From assembly GCA_951813285.1 (NCBI GenBank), contig OX638355.1, forward strand, positions 2,685,136 through 2,749,135: 64,000 nucleotides of DNA, given 5' to 3'. This document shows, in pieces, positions 1 to 9,587 of the stretch (positions are counted from its first letter, which is position 1; the number at the start of each line of letters is the position of its first letter). This DNA is from Terriglobia bacterium. GTDB lineage: Bacteria; Acidobacteriota; Terriglobia; Versatilivoradales; Versatilivoraceae. The notes under the pieces were generated by a model. The model was not told the origin of the DNA. It worked only from the letters and a program-made list of their open reading frames with translations, and did not search any database. Made by a program: the position numbers and the translations under genes.

Positions 1-921
1 ATGTACAAGAGCCTGGAAGAGCTGGTAGCCGCGGCCATCAGCGAGGGGCCTACCAGCATCGCGGTGGCCTGCGGCCAGGACCCGGATGTGCTGCAAGCGC
101 TCAAGCAGGCCCAGTCCATGGGTCTGGCCCAAGGCATCCTGGTGGGCGATCGGTCCAGGATGGAACCCATGGTCGAGAAGGTCGGACTGGAGCTGGCTCC
201 CGATCAGTTGATCCACGAGCCCGACCAGGCCCGGGCGGCAAGGAAAGCCATCGGCCTGATTCGGGAAGGCCGGGCCAGCCTGCTGATGAAGGGCAAGATC
301 AACACCTCGACCCTGGTCCGGTCGGTGCTCGATAGGGAGAACGGTCTTCGCACCGGGCGTTTGCTGAGCCAGGTGATCGTCTTCCAGGTGCCGGGAATCC
401 AGCGGCTGATGGTCATGACCGACGCCGCCATCAACATCGCTCCCAACCTGGCTCAAAAAGCCGAGATCTGCCGCAACGCCATAGAAGTGGCTCACGCCAT
501 CGGCGTATCCAAACCCAACCTGGCCGTACTCTGCGCCCTGGAGTTCGTCAATCCCGAGATGCCGGCCACGCTGGACGCGGCCGGACTGACCCTGATGAAT
601 CGGCGCGGACAGATCTCGGGAGCCTATATCGAAGGGCCCATTGCCCTGGATTCTCCCTTGAGCCGGTTTGCCGCCGAGCGAAAGGGCATCCACAGCCCGC
701 TGGTGGAGGCCACCGATATTTTTCTGGCCCCCGACATCGAGGCGGCCAACATCCTCTACCGTGCCATTCTCTACTTTGCCCAGGGAGAATCGGGGGGCAT
801 CGTGCTGGGAGCCCGGGCCCCGCTCATCCTGCTGTCCCGGGCGGAAACTCCCGAGACCAAGATTCGATCCATCGCGCTGGCCGTTCTGGTCGGCAAGGCA
901 GCGGGCGGCTCCGCGGGCTGA
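1..921 (+). CDS. ptb: phosphate acetyl/butyryltransferase family protein
   Basis: This enzyme family moves an acyl group between CoA and phosphate, giving acyl phosphate for ATP formation by the kinase encoded 30 bp downstream. The 306 residues match the usual length of phosphate butyryltransferases (about 300), and the N-terminus (MYKSLEELVAAA) looks like a natural Ptb start, so the gene is probably complete even though the ATG is the first base of the window. The stretch LMKGKINTSTLVR and the later GPIALDSPLS region are typical of the Pta/Ptb fold. No ribosome binding site can be seen because upstream sequence is missing. Pairing with an AckA-like kinase implies a two-step acyl-CoA to carboxylate pathway in the cytoplasm. 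Whether the acyl group is acetyl, butyryl or branched cannot be read from sequence. Confidence 0.85.
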   Translation: MYKSLEELVAAAISEGPTSIAVACGQDPDVLQALKQAQSMGLAQGILVGDRSRMEPMVEKVGLELAPDQLIHEPDQARAARKAIGLIREGRASLLMKGKINTSTLVRSVLDRENGLRTGRLLSQVIVFQVPGIQRLMVMTDAAINIAPNLAQKAEICRNAIEVAHAIGVSKPNLAVLCALEFVNPEMPATLDAAGLTLMNRRGQISGAYIEGPIALDSPLSRFAAERKGIHSPLVEATDIFLAPDIEAANILYRAILYFAQGESGGIVLGARAPLILLSRAETPETKIRSIALAVLVGKAAGGSAG

Positions 922-951
922 GCCGGATCGGAACGGGCGTGTGAAATTGAC

Positions 952-2151
952 ATGAAGATTCTGGTGGTGAACGTCGGATCCACTTCATTGAAGTTCCGGC
1001 TGTTCCAGATGGAAGATGAATCGGTGGCTGCGGTCGGCAAGGTCGAGCGGGTGGGCAGCTCCCGTTCGCCGCTGAGCTACCAGTTGGGGGACGGTCCGAA
1101 GCAGGAAAGGGAAATTCGGGCTCCCGACCACCGCGCGGCCATCGAGCAGGCGCTCGAAATCCTGACCGACCCGGCGGCCAAAGTCCTGACCAGCCTGCAG
1201 GAGCTCGACGCCATCGGCTTCAAGCCGGTTCACGCCAAGGGCATTGCCGATTCGGTGGTGGTGACCGACGAGGTCATCCAGGCCATGGAGGATTACATCT
1301 TCCTGGCTCCGGCCCACAATCCCCCCTACATCGAGGCCTTCCGCATCTTCCAGCAGCTGCTGCCCGACAAGACCCTGGTGGGGGTGTTCGAAGCCGCCTT
1401 TCACAAGACCATTCCCGACTACGCCAGAACCTATGGGATTCCCTATGAATGGGCCGAGAAACACGCCATCCAACGCTACGGGTTTCACGGAGCCTCCCAT
1501 CGTTACATCTCCTGGCGGGCCCCCGAACTGGCCGGGCGCTCAGGCCAGGACCTGAAAGTCATTTCCTGCCACATGGGCGGCAGCGCCAGCATCTGCGCCA
1601 TCAGGAACGGCCGGTCCATTGAGACGAGCATGGGTTTCTCACCCCAGGCGGGCCTGTCCCACGCCACGCGCAACGGCGATCTGGATCCCTTTGTTCCGCT
1701 CTATCTCATGCAGGAGGAGGGTCTGAGCGTGGACCAGGTGCGTGAAGGCCTTTCCCAGCGGGGGGGGCTCAAGGGAATCTCGGGCTTGAGCGGGGACGTG
1801 CGGGACCTGGAGGAAGCGGCAGCGGCAGGGAACCCCCGGGCCAAGCTGGCCCTGGAGGTGCTGGTGCACGAAACCAGGAAGTACATCGGCGCCTATTCCG
1901 CCGTCCTGGAAGGCCTGGATATTCTGGCCTTTACCGGAGGAATCGGCGAAAACGGCATCCGGATCCGAGAGTCTGTCTGCCAGGGCCTGGAGTATCTGGG
2001 GATTCGGATCGACCCCGCCAGGAACCAGGTGCGGGGCAGGGACGCCGTAATTTCCGCCGACGGGTCCAAGGTCTCAGTCCTGGTCATTCTGGCCAATGAA
2101 GAACTGGTGATCGCCCGCGAGACAGCCCGGCTGGCGGCCGAGGCGGGCTAG
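952..2151 (+). CDS. acetate kinase-like acyl kinase with altered active site
   Basis: ASKHA-fold carboxylate kinase (acyl phosphate + ADP to carboxylate + ATP). Its 399 residues match acetate kinases, not the shorter butyrate kinases. Family motifs are visible: NVGSTSLKF at the N-terminus, GFHGASHRY around residue 180, TRNGDLDP, GGIGEN and NEELVIARE near the C-terminus. Several residues that are nearly invariant in AckA differ. The motif HRVVHGG is FKPVHAK here, so the substrate-binding Arg91 is Lys91. FDTAFH is FEAAFH, so the catalytic Asp is Glu147. HLGNG is HMGGS. The transition-state Arg (TRNG) and the late Glu (NEEL) are kept. It follows the phosphate acyltransferase by 30 bp, so the two are probably co-transcribed. 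An acyl substrate other than acetate is an inference from these changes. Confidence 0.85.
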   Translation: MKILVVNVGSTSLKFRLFQMEDESVAAVGKVERVGSSRSPLSYQLGDGPKQEREIRAPDHRAAIEQALEILTDPAAKVLTSLQELDAIGFKPVHAKGIADSVVVTDEVIQAMEDYIFLAPAHNPPYIEAFRIFQQLLPDKTLVGVFEAAFHKTIPDYARTYGIPYEWAEKHAIQRYGFHGASHRYISWRAPELAGRSGQDLKVISCHMGGSASICAIRNGRSIETSMGFSPQAGLSHATRNGDLDPFVPLYLMQEEGLSVDQVREGLSQRGGLKGISGLSGDVRDLEEAAAAGNPRAKLALEVLVHETRKYIGAYSAVLEGLDILAFTGGIGENGIRIRESVCQGLEYLGIRIDPARNQVRGRDAVISADGSKVSVLVILANEELVIARETARLAAEAG

Positions 2152-2194
2152 CCCGCGCTTCTACCCAGGGGCAGGAAAGGAAAAACAGGAAGAC

Positions 2195-2224
2195 ATCCAC
2201 GAAGGGACGCGAAGGACGACGGAG
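2195..2224 (+). repeat. short-period intergenic repeat arm (CACGAAGG type)
   Basis: A 30-nt purine-rich stretch built on a roughly 9-10 nt unit (cacgaaggga / cgcgaagga). Its reverse complement recurs at 16624-16653 with a few changes. It lies just after the acyl kinase gene and outside any gene. No matching opposite arm is visible nearby. Confidence 0.5.
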
Positions 2225-2323
2225 TCACACTAATGGGTCGGAGGAGCCTCAAGAGGGATCCGCCAAGGGCCACCAAGCGAGACGGAATTGCTTCAACGGC
2301 ACGCGCCGTCACGAAATGGATAA

Positions 2324-2483
2324 TTAACATCGATGCACAGGATAGACAGGATATGGTTTTAGGAGTCTGGTGTCTTGTCATCCCCCTCATCGGCAAGCCC
2401 GCACCGGATCATCGCCCGATCCGGCTTCTGGTGCATCAAGCTCTCGTCCTGTATATCCTGTGCATCCTGTGCATCGATGTTAA
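2324..2483 (-). repeat. MITE-like element with 31-bp inverted ends
   Basis: The ends 2324-2354 and 2453-2483 are inverted copies of each other, matching at 29 of 31 positions. Each arm contains two 9-nt units of the type tgcacagga. The roughly 98-bp centre, read on the minus strand, resembles the centre of the element at 12778-12982 (shared AGGACGAGA, GAAGC, ATGA and CGGGTGCG-like words). The two are therefore copies of one short non-coding element in opposite orientations. The rest of the gap 2152-2583 holds the separate repeat arm at 2195-2224 and no credible gene. Confidence 0.6.
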
Positions 2484-2583
2484 TAAAAAATATCGATTCC
2501 CTGCGCCCGTTCCCGCTTGATCCGGGTGATAGCCTTCAATAGCTGCGGGCCGCTGTCAGATTTGTCGAAGCCGCCCTTCAGGA

Positions 2584-3630
2584 TCAGCCCACATCCTGTA
2601 CCGAAACCGACACACCGGACCGGGCGCTGCGGGTCACCGCCTCCGTAAACTGCATGTACTTGAGGCCATCCTCGAAGGTGGTGTGAGAGATTTTTTCCTC
2701 GCCGCGGATGGCATTGACGAACTCCTCCTCCACCCGCCAGCCTCCTTCCAGTTCAGCCGGAATGGCGATCGGCGCGAGATTGCTGTCCCCCCGCTTTCCG
2801 CCTGACAGCTCGTCGGCGTCCAGATCGTAGCAAAGAGTGCCTTCGCTGCCGAACAGCCAGGTCCTGGAGATGGAGGCAGCCAGGCCGGTCACCGCGCTGA
2901 ATTGCATTCGCGCCTGAGCCCCGCAGGCCATTTTCGCCAGGATATCCACGTGGTCGGGGATGGTGATGGTCTGCAGCACGCTCTCAGGGGTGCCGCGCTG
3001 GGTGACGTTGACCTGGGTCATGGCCACCACCTCGACGGCTTCCCCCACCCACCGCATCAGGGCTTCGTACCAGATCCCCATGGCCAGAATGTTGAAGCCG
3101 CTCAGGTTGCGATCGTGGCGCCAGTGCAGCGGGCCGGATCGGTCCACGAAGCTGTTGGCGTTGTTGGTGACCTCCACCGCCAGGATCTCGCCCAGGAAGC
3201 CTTCGGCCACCAGCTTCCGGATCATGCCGTCCACCCTCAAGGTGATGGGGGAGGGAACGATCTGGGTGACCAGGTGAGGGTTGGCCTGGGACTCCTCCAG
3301 CATCAGTCGGGCCTGCCCGGCGTCCATGGCCATGCGGGCCTCGGTCATCACGTGCTTGCCGGCCTCCAGGGCCGCCAGGGTGATGGGGCAGTGGAGATAG
3401 GGCCAGGTGCCGATCACCACGGCGTCGATCCCGTCCGACGCGACCAGTTCCCGCCAGTTGCCGTGAATGGTGGGGATGCCGAACTCCCGGGCCACTCTTT
3501 GACTGGAGGCCTGGCTTCGGTTGCAGACGGAGACGATCTCGACGCCTTCCTGGGCCTGCAGTCCTGGAATGTGACGCACGCGGGTGTTGTCTCCCGCGCC
3601 CACGATGCCGATGCGAATGGCCGATGCCAT
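2584..3630 (-). CDS. Gfo/Idh/MocA family oxidoreductase
   Basis: Cytoplasmic NAD(P)-dependent sugar or cyclitol dehydrogenase-like protein, 348 residues, typical for the family. The N-terminal Rossmann motif is IGIVGAGDNTR (residues 7-17), followed by the usual segment ending in the glycine-lysine-histidine sequence AGKHVMTEARMAMD (the family's EKP position reads EAR, a variation). The C-terminal half fits the alpha/beta substrate domain. The ATG is preceded by caggaggttagattc, a strong ribosome binding site. No partner gene is visible and the substrate cannot be assigned. The EKP-to-EAR change at the usual catalytic lysine hints that it may not act as a standard dehydrogenase. Confidence 0.85.
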   Translation of the reverse strand: MASAIRIGIVGAGDNTRVRHIPGLQAQEGVEIVSVCNRSQASSQRVAREFGIPTIHGNWRELVASDGIDAVVIGTWPYLHCPITLAALEAGKHVMTEARMAMDAGQARLMLEESQANPHLVTQIVPSPITLRVDGMIRKLVAEGFLGEILAVEVTNNANSFVDRSGPLHWRHDRNLSGFNILAMGIWYEALMRWVGEAVEVVAMTQVNVTQRGTPESVLQTITIPDHVDILAKMACGAQARMQFSAVTGLAASISRTWLFGSEGTLCYDLDADELSGGKRGDSNLAPIAIPAELEGGWRVEEEFVNAIRGEEKISHTTFEDGLKYMQFTEAVTRSARSGVSVSVQDVG

Positions 3631-3696
3631 GAATCTAACCTCCTGTTTGAACTTCAGAAATTTTTCCGGTTGTCACGAAAGGGGTGGTGCCCCCAG

Positions 3697-4323
3697 TCAA
3701 GGGTTGCCGCTCTCCTGCCAAGGGCTGTGCTCCGGATGAGGATGGCGGAGTGCGGCCTCTGCCCGCTCCGCTCCGGCGGGTGCGGTCAGCTTCCAGTGGC
3801 CGTTTGCCGCCATGGAGGCTTCCAGGTTCAGCAGTCTTTGTTTCCGCTGCAGCCCCCAGCGATAGCCTCCCAATCCGCCGTCGCTGCGAATGACCCGGTG
3901 ACAGGGGATGACCAGAGCCACCGGATTGGCGGCGCAGGCCCCGGCCACTGCCCGGACTCCACCCGGATTGCCCAAAGCCTTCGCCAGGCCTGCATAGGTC
4001 AGGGTCCGGCCTGGCGGAATCTCCTGGAGCCGGCGCCAGGCGGTTTGCTGAAACGGTGTTCCCCCCGGGTCGAGCGGGAAGGAAAGGTCGACGGGTTCTC
4101 CCTCGAGAAATCGATTGACGGGTTCGAACCACCGTTGCGGCTTTTCCAGCCCGCGGCGGAGGGTGCGCCGCCGAAACCGTGCCGCCAACTCCTCCAGAAG
4201 CTCCCGGTCGCGGTCTCCCCACATCAGGCTGCACAGCCCCTTCGAGGTGGCCGCAATCAACAGCCGCCCCAAGGGAGAGTCGCCGATGTGATAGCCAATA
4301 TGCGGGTTGTGGTCGACGCCCAT
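3697..4323 (-). CDS. ogt: methylated-DNA--[protein]-cysteine S-methyltransferase
   Basis: Suicidal DNA repair protein that takes the alkyl group from O6-alkylguanine. The 208 residues match the C-terminal half of Ada / Ogt. The catalytic motif IPCHRV places the acceptor Cys at residue 141. The helix-turn-helix segment (FQQTAWRRLQEIPPGRTLTYAGLAKALG) and the following SDGGLGGYRWGLQRKQRLL are standard. The open frame extends 94 codons further upstream, but that part is low-complexity. The ATG at 4323 has AAGGAAAGG just before it and begins directly ahead of the conserved N-terminal domain, so it is taken as the start. It reads toward the Gfo/Idh gene 66 bp downstream. Confidence 0.93.
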   Translation of the reverse strand: MGVDHNPHIGYHIGDSPLGRLLIAATSKGLCSLMWGDRDRELLEELAARFRRRTLRRGLEKPQRWFEPVNRFLEGEPVDLSFPLDPGGTPFQQTAWRRLQEIPPGRTLTYAGLAKALGNPGGVRAVAGACAANPVALVIPCHRVIRSDGGLGGYRWGLQRKQRLLNLEASMAANGHWKLTAPAGAERAEAALRHPHPEHSPWQESGNP

Positions 4324-4628
4324 GGCCCTTTCCTTGTGCGGCTGGCCGGGTCCCCGAGTTTCAAGCAACAGCCCGTAGCTCGGGTGCGGACTCATTGTAC
4401 CGTACCGGATTCCTATTCCGAATGGTTTACTGCCTGGAACTCGACGGATCCTTGCGGCGGCTTGCCGTTGCTTCCGGCAGTTCGAAACAGGGTGGGGTCT
4501 TTCGGTCCTGGACCGATTTTCTCTCGTTGAGAGGCAGGGTGTTTGCCGGATCCGGGTCGAAGGGTCTGGTTTGTCGGCAGGAGAATCCCAGGTGACATGC
4601 GACAAAGTGAACCTAAAATGGAATGGGG

Positions 4629-6431
4629 CTAGTCCCGGCTGAGCAGGAAGGCTCCGTCGCCGCTCCGCTGCCCGGGTTTGCCGCCGTCGTTGATCACCCC
4701 GTAGGCATAATAGGGCGCCCTCCCCTCCACTCGCTCCACCTTCACGTAGCCGTTCTCCATGCCGGCCTCCCTCAGGATGCCGTTGTACTGATGAAACCCT
4801 CCCGGAGGCAGGGTGAGATCCGGCAAGACCTGGCTCCTCTCCGAAGCGGCCCCATCCCCGGAGTAGACTGTCACCCTCAGGGTGATGTCCCCCTGGCTTT
4901 CCTCCCCCGCGTTCTGAAGGGCCAGGTTGGAGCGGTCCTGTCGGTTGTGACGCAAGCCGGTGATGAAGGCCGATCCGGCAAGCAGACTCTCGGGGTTCAA
5001 CCCGGGGAAGGCCAGACCGGCCCGCCCCTCTTCCACCGGCGTGGCGACCCTCACCGTCACGGCAGCCACCTCAGGTGAGGAGAGATTGGAAAAGTGCACC
5101 GCCAGCGTCCCGCCTGCCGAACCCGCCCCGATGGGAATCCCCAGGGCCGCCAGATAGGCGATGGCGTCGGGAATCACCCGCTGCCGGCCAGGCTCCAGCT
5201 TATCCATGGCCGTGCCCGATCTCCCTCCAAAAGCCGCCCTGTAGGTGTAGGCGATGGCCGCCGGGGTGGTCCCCCGGTTGGTCAGCGTCATCTCCGAGGT
5301 GAACAGCGACCCCGCCGTCCGTCCCCGTGAACTCAGCACGATGGGCACGAACAGACGGTTCCCGATGCCCGTCGTCACCGTGAAGACCTCGGCGCTCACG
5401 GCCGTTCCCCCCACCGTCTCCACGCTGATCGGGCCGCTGGCCGCCTCCGGGGGGACGATGACTTCCAGGCTCGTCGTCGAGAGAACCTCGACCTCGAGAG
5501 CCCTGACTCCGTTAAAGCCCACTTCCACCTCCCCCAGAAAATCGGTCCCGGTGAGGGTCACCGCCGTGCCCGCCGGCCCCCGGAGGGGCGTGAACCGGGT
5601 CAGGGTCGGCTCCGGCGCTGCCGGAGTGGTTGCCTCGGCCTGGCTGGAGAAGCCCGAAGAGTCGGTGTCGTTGAAGGCCTGCACGCGGTAGCGGTAGCGG
5701 GTGGTCGGCTTCAGCCCCACGTCCGAAAAGGTGGTGGCGGCGGCCTCGGTGGTCGCAACTTCCTCCCAATCCGCCGAGTTTCCCAGACGGCGCCGCACCC
5801 GGAAGCCGGTCTCGTTGTCGCTGTTGTCCCGCCAGGTCAGGTCGATCTGCGAGAAGGACACCGCGGTAGCCGTCAACAAGGTGGGGGAGAAAAAGGGCGG
5901 ACGGGGAGGACGTTCTGGAGGAGGCCGCGACCCGGGCGACCCGTAGGTTGCGGAAAAGGCCTTCACCGCGTTGCCCGCCTCGTCCTGGAGCCGATTGGTG
6001 CCAGGCGGGGTGTAGGTCACCCTATACCAGTTGTTGCGGGGCCTCGCCGGACTCAGCGTCAGCGCCACGGTTCCGGTCACTCGCGGGACGTCCAGGTCCA
6101 CATCGGTGACCGTCGTATTGAGGCCGTCGACCACGACCTTGAAGGCGCTTGTGGCTGGCACCGAGTCTCCGTCCAGGACCTCGTCGAAGTAAAGCAACAA
6201 GGTCCTGCCATCGTTGCTGGATGAGGAGACCGGAAGCAGCTGCGGCGGCCGGGTGTCCGCCTGTGCCCGTGCCGCCCCGGCGGAGAACAGCAGGCCGAGG
6301 ACGGCGGCGAGCGCGCACCATGCCGCCTGCCACCCGCCTCGCGCGGGTGAGGCGGAGACGATGAATTTGGGAACCGGAAGGAGGCGGGAAGGGGTGGCGC
6401 CCGGCGCGGACCGCGCGGCAGCTAACGCCAT
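4629..6431 (-). CDS. secreted FN3- and IPT/TIG-domain protein
   Basis: Large exported protein of unknown role. With the ATG at 6431 it has 600 residues. A hydrophobic stretch ending AGAARAQA (about residues 36-57) looks like a signal peptide with a long n-region. A SwmB-like Ig-type domain (TRPPQLLPVSSS... to about residue 160), a short Pro-rich linker, a fibronectin type III domain (about 182-270) and an IPT/TIG domain (about 274-352) follow. The last 250 residues form a beta-rich region with no family I recognise. An upstream TTG at 6563 would give 644 residues, but the extra 44 residues are low-complexity and lack a convincing ribosome binding site. Roles in adhesion or polymer binding are inference only. 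The 306-bp gap upstream (6564-6869) holds AT-rich promoter-like sequence and no gene. Confidence 0.75.
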   Translation of the reverse strand: MALAAARSAPGATPSRLLPVPKFIVSASPARGGWQAAWCALAAVLGLLFSAGAARAQADTRPPQLLPVSSSSNDGRTLLLYFDEVLDGDSVPATSAFKVVVDGLNTTVTDVDLDVPRVTGTVALTLSPARPRNNWYRVTYTPPGTNRLQDEAGNAVKAFSATYGSPGSRPPPERPPRPPFFSPTLLTATAVSFSQIDLTWRDNSDNETGFRVRRRLGNSADWEEVATTEAAATTFSDVGLKPTTRYRYRVQAFNDTDSSGFSSQAEATTPAAPEPTLTRFTPLRGPAGTAVTLTGTDFLGEVEVGFNGVRALEVEVLSTTSLEVIVPPEAASGPISVETVGGTAVSAEVFTVTTGIGNRLFVPIVLSSRGRTAGSLFTSEMTLTNRGTTPAAIAYTYRAAFGGRSGTAMDKLEPGRQRVIPDAIAYLAALGIPIGAGSAGGTLAVHFSNLSSPEVAAVTVRVATPVEEGRAGLAFPGLNPESLLAGSAFITGLRHNRQDRSNLALQNAGEESQGDITLRVTVYSGDGAASERSQVLPDLTLPPGGFHQYNGILREAGMENGYVKVERVEGRAPYYAYGVINDGGKPGQRSGDGAFLLSRD

Positions 6432-6869
6432 ATCCGCAACTCCCGCGACCGCGCCAACCCGCCCCGCTTCGCAGGCAGGGCCGGCTGTCTCCCAACCTCG
6501 CCCCGGCAACGCCGCATCGCGATCGACTCCTGCAATCACCGTCCCCTCCTGCGACAGTCTCAAATGACGCGACGTGATCTTAGCAGGTTATGGTGAAATT
6601 AAGGTGAATTCTAGAAATAATATTGTGAGTAATGTGCGAACAATGCAGGGAGGTTGGGATACTGGGCACTTGTTCGGCATTTCTTTGGCTGGCAGGGACC
6701 GCCGTCGAAGGCAGCCGACAGGCGACGTCGGAGAGCTTCAATCCCCTGGGGTTTGGTGTTCGGCTGTGTCGGCATCGGTTCTCTTCTTGTGTCTGGTTAA
6801 CTCCTTTTTCAAGAGTATGTTACCAGATTCAAAGAACCGATGTGGCTTACCTGTGGCGAGATATCCGGA

Positions 6870-7589
6870 CTAGTACCAGTCTTTGATCCTGACGTCTATG
6901 TCGGTGTGAGACTCCAGCGCCCGGGTGAATATTTTCAGGTCGGAGCCGCGGTAGTGGTAGGGATAGACGATCCTGGGCTTGAAGGCCTTGACGCACTCGG
7001 CCGCTTCTTCGGGTGGCATGGTGTAGGGCAGGTTCATGGTGACGAAGGCGATGTCGATGTCGGTCAAGGACTTCATCTCCGGAATGCAGGCGGTGTCTCC
7101 CGAGATGTAGACTCTCTTGCCACCCAGGGTCAGCACGTAGCCGTTGCCTCTTCCCCGATCGTGGTAGAGCTTGCCGGGGCTGGGCCCCCGCTTGTGGTTG
7201 TACATGGGGACGGCTTCGATCTCCAGGCCGGCCACCACCTTTTTCTGCCCGTTATGCAGCACCAGGGCCTCGGTCACGGTCTGGGCCACCGCCTGCGGAG
7301 CTACGATTTGGGTGCCGCTCTTTTTCAGTTTCTGCACCTGAGCCGGATCCATGTGGTCTCCATGGATGTCGGTGATGAGGATCAGGTCGGCCTGGGGCAG
7401 TCCGGTGTAGTCTCCCCGGCCCCAAGGGTCGACGTGGATGACCTTGCCCTTGAACTCCAGCATCAGGCTGCCGTGAGTCACGGGGGTGATCTTGAGCTCT
7501 CCCTCGGCCGTCCGGATCGAGTCGGTCGAGCCGGCCAGCAGGTTGGCCACGGGAAAGAACAGGACGAACGTCAATACGATTGTTTTCAT
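6870..7589 (-). CDS. exported MBL-fold metal-dependent hydrolase
   Basis: Metallo-beta-lactamase superfamily hydrolase of the UlaG/UPF0173-like branch, 239 residues. It has an N-terminal signal peptide (MKTIVLTFVLFFPVANLLAG). The metal-binding motif reads THGSLML then DIHGDHMD, with later SGDTACIPEM and a C-terminal YPYHYRGSD carrying the last ligand. The start at 7589 is chosen because GGAG lies 9 bases upstream and the signal peptide begins there. The longer frame to 7784 overlaps pdxH. It lies 77 bp downstream of pdxH on the same strand. The substrate is unknown. Confidence 0.85.
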   Translation of the reverse strand: MKTIVLTFVLFFPVANLLAGSTDSIRTAEGELKITPVTHGSLMLEFKGKVIHVDPWGRGDYTGLPQADLILITDIHGDHMDPAQVQKLKKSGTQIVAPQAVAQTVTEALVLHNGQKKVVAGLEIEAVPMYNHKRGPSPGKLYHDRGRGNGYVLTLGGKRVYISGDTACIPEMKSLTDIDIAFVTMNLPYTMPPEEAAECVKAFKPRIVYPYHYRGSDLKIFTRALESHTDIDVRIKDWY

Positions 7590-7666
7590 CGGTGGATCTC
7601 CAGAAAGGGATTCAACAGTTCCTTGTAGCAGTTCATGGAATTCGGACCTCCGCCTGTGGCTATGGC

Positions 7667-8305
7667 TCAGGGCGCCAGTCTCTCCACGACCCACTCGGTT
7701 TCCGCCTGGCGGCGGTAGCGCAGCCGGTCGTTCAGTCGGTCGGGGCGGCCCTGCCAGAATTCGATCTGGCCAGGGGAGAGGCAATACCCTCCCCAGAAGG
7801 GGGGCAGGGGAATGTCGCCGTCGCCGAATCGGGCCTGGAAATCCCGCATTCGTTCTTCCAGCACCTGGCGGCTGTCGATCACCTGGCTCTGGTGAGAGGC
7901 CCAGGCGCTGAGCCGGCTGCCGGCCACCCGGCTCTCGAAGTAGCGGTGCGATTCCTCCCTGGAGATTGGCTCAACGCTTCCGGAGATGCGGATCTGACGG
8001 GCCAGCTCCACCCAGGCCACCACCAGGGCTGCTCGAGGGTTCTCTGCCAGGTCCCGGGCCTTGGGGCTCCCGTAGTTGGTGAAGAAAATGAATCCGCGGG
8101 ACTCCACGCCCTTCAGCAGCACCATGCGGGCTGAAGGCTCGGCCTCGCGGCTGGCCGTCGCCAGGCAGGCCGCGCCCGGCTCGAAGACCCCGGCAGCGCC
8201 GGCATCCTGAAACCACTGCTCGAACTGCAGGATCGGATCGGGGTTCAGGTCCGTTTCGTTCAGGCCTGCCCGGCTGTAGCGTTCTCGAATCTCGTCGATG
8301 GACAT
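7667..8305 (-). CDS. pdxH: pyridoxamine 5'-phosphate oxidase
   Basis: FMN-dependent enzyme that oxidises pyridoxamine or pyridoxine 5'-phosphate to pyridoxal 5'-phosphate, the last step of vitamin B6 salvage. Its 212 residues match the family. Recognisable segments are ARMVLLKGVESRGFIFFTNYGSPKARDL (FMN and substrate site), VELARQIRISGSVEPIS, SRLSAWASHQSQVI, and the C-terminal FWQGRPDRLNDRLRYRR signature. The ATG at 8305 has a GGAAGCGG-type site before it. It diverges from the threonine aldolase gene, a PLP enzyme, 231 bp away. Confidence 0.95.
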   Translation of the reverse strand: MSIDEIRERYSRAGLNETDLNPDPILQFEQWFQDAGAAGVFEPGAACLATASREAEPSARMVLLKGVESRGFIFFTNYGSPKARDLAENPRAALVVAWVELARQIRISGSVEPISREESHRYFESRVAGSRLSAWASHQSQVIDSRQVLEERMRDFQARFGDGDIPLPPFWGGYCLSPGQIEFWQGRPDRLNDRLRYRRQAETEWVVERLAP

Positions 8306-8536
8306 CCGCTTCCGAGAGGGAGGTAGCCCGACCGAAGCTCCTGAATCGCAATTGATTGGGACCTTCAGAAGGGCTCGAATTATACCAGATTGGGGCTGCC
8401 GGGCGGGCTGGTGGCTTGAGAGGGAAGCTGTCCCTCCGCCAGCGTCCGTTCACCTGGAACAAACGAGCAAATTCCGTGTCTGCCGGTGAATGAATCATGG
8501 ATAATAGGCGGATCTTAACGACAGGAGCGAACCATC

Positions 8537-9565
8537 ATGCCGCCAATCAAGATAGACCTCTACAGCGACACCGTTACCAAGCCGACGACGCCCATGCGGA
8601 AAGCCATGTCCGAGGCCGAGGTCGGGGATGAGCAAAAGTTTGAAGATCCGACCGTCAATCGGCTGCAGGAGAAGGTGGCTGAACTGTTGGGCAAGGAGGC
8701 AGGGCTCTATCTGCCTTCGGGCACCATGTGCAACCAGATTGCCTTCAGGATCCACTGCCGTCCGGGAGACGAGGTGCTGCTGCATCGCACGGCCCATCCC
8801 CTGATCTCGGAAGCGGGAGGACTTGCGGCACTCTCCAGCGCCATCCCCACCGGCCTGGAGGCTCGACGGGGGGTTTTCAGCGCCGAGCAGGTCAGGGCGG
8901 CCATCCGGCCGCTGAACCGCTATGCGCCCTGCACACGGGTGGTTTCCATCGAGCAGACCTCCAATTCCGGGGGAGGGACTCCCTGGCCCGTCCAGGCTAT
9001 TGGAGAGGTGGCCGCGGTCGCCCGCGAGCATGGCCTGATCCTTCATATGGACGGGGCTCGGCTGTTCAACGCCGTGGTGGCCACCGGGACGCCGGCCCGC
9101 GACTTCGCGGCCCCTTTCGACACCGTCTGGGTGGATTTCAGCAAGGGATTGGGAGCGCCGGTGGGAGCCGTCCTGGCGGGGCGCCGGGAGCTGATCGAGG
9201 AAGCCTGGGTGTGGAAGCAGCGCCTGGGAGGGGCCATGCGGCAGGCCGGAATCATTGCCGCCGGGGCGCTCTACGCCCTGGAGAACCACATCGAGCGTCT
9301 GGCTGAAGACCACGCCAACGCCAAGGTCCTGGCCGAAGGACTGGCGGAAATTCCGGGTATTACCCTGGACCCCGGAGAGGTAGAGACCAACATCGTGATG
9401 TTCGAAGTGTCCGATCCGGCGTCAGCCGTGTTGAGCCGGCTGCTGGAGCAGGGGGTGCGAGTGAGCCAGCCGGGCCCGCACCGCTTGCGTGCCGTCACCC
9501 ACCTGGATATCTCCCGCCGGGACGTGGAGGAGGCCGTTCAAGTCGCCCGGCGCTGTTTCGCCTAG
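8537..9565 (+). CDS. ltaE: low-specificity L-threonine aldolase
   Basis: PLP-dependent fold-type I enzyme cleaving L-threonine / L-allo-threonine to glycine and acetaldehyde. The 342 residues match the family. The N-terminus [12 protein letters not shown] and [17 protein letters not shown] are the classic threonine aldolase opening. [10 protein letters not shown] carries the PLP-binding Asp, and [10 protein letters not shown] holds the PLP lysine at residue 203. The start has caggag upstream. The TonB receptor gene follows after 22 bp on the same strand, but a functional link is not obvious. Confidence 0.93.
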   Translation: MPPIKIDLYSDTVTKPTTPMRKAMSEAEVGDEQKFEDPTVNRLQEKVAELLGKEAGLYLPSGTMCNQIAFRIHCRPGDEVLLHRTAHPLISEAGGLAALSSAIPTGLEARRGVFSAEQVRAAIRPLNRYAPCTRVVSIEQTSNSGGGTPWPVQAIGEVAAVAREHGLILHMDGARLFNAVVATGTPARDFAAPFDTVWVDFSKGLGAPVGAVLAGRRELIEEAWVWKQRLGGAMRQAGIIAAGALYALENHIERLAEDHANAKVLAEGLAEIPGITLDPGEVETNIVMFEVSDPASAVLSRLLEQGVRVSQPGPHRLRAVTHLDISRRDVEEAVQVARRCFA

Positions 9566-9587
9566 ACCGACGGATCGCGGAGTCTGC

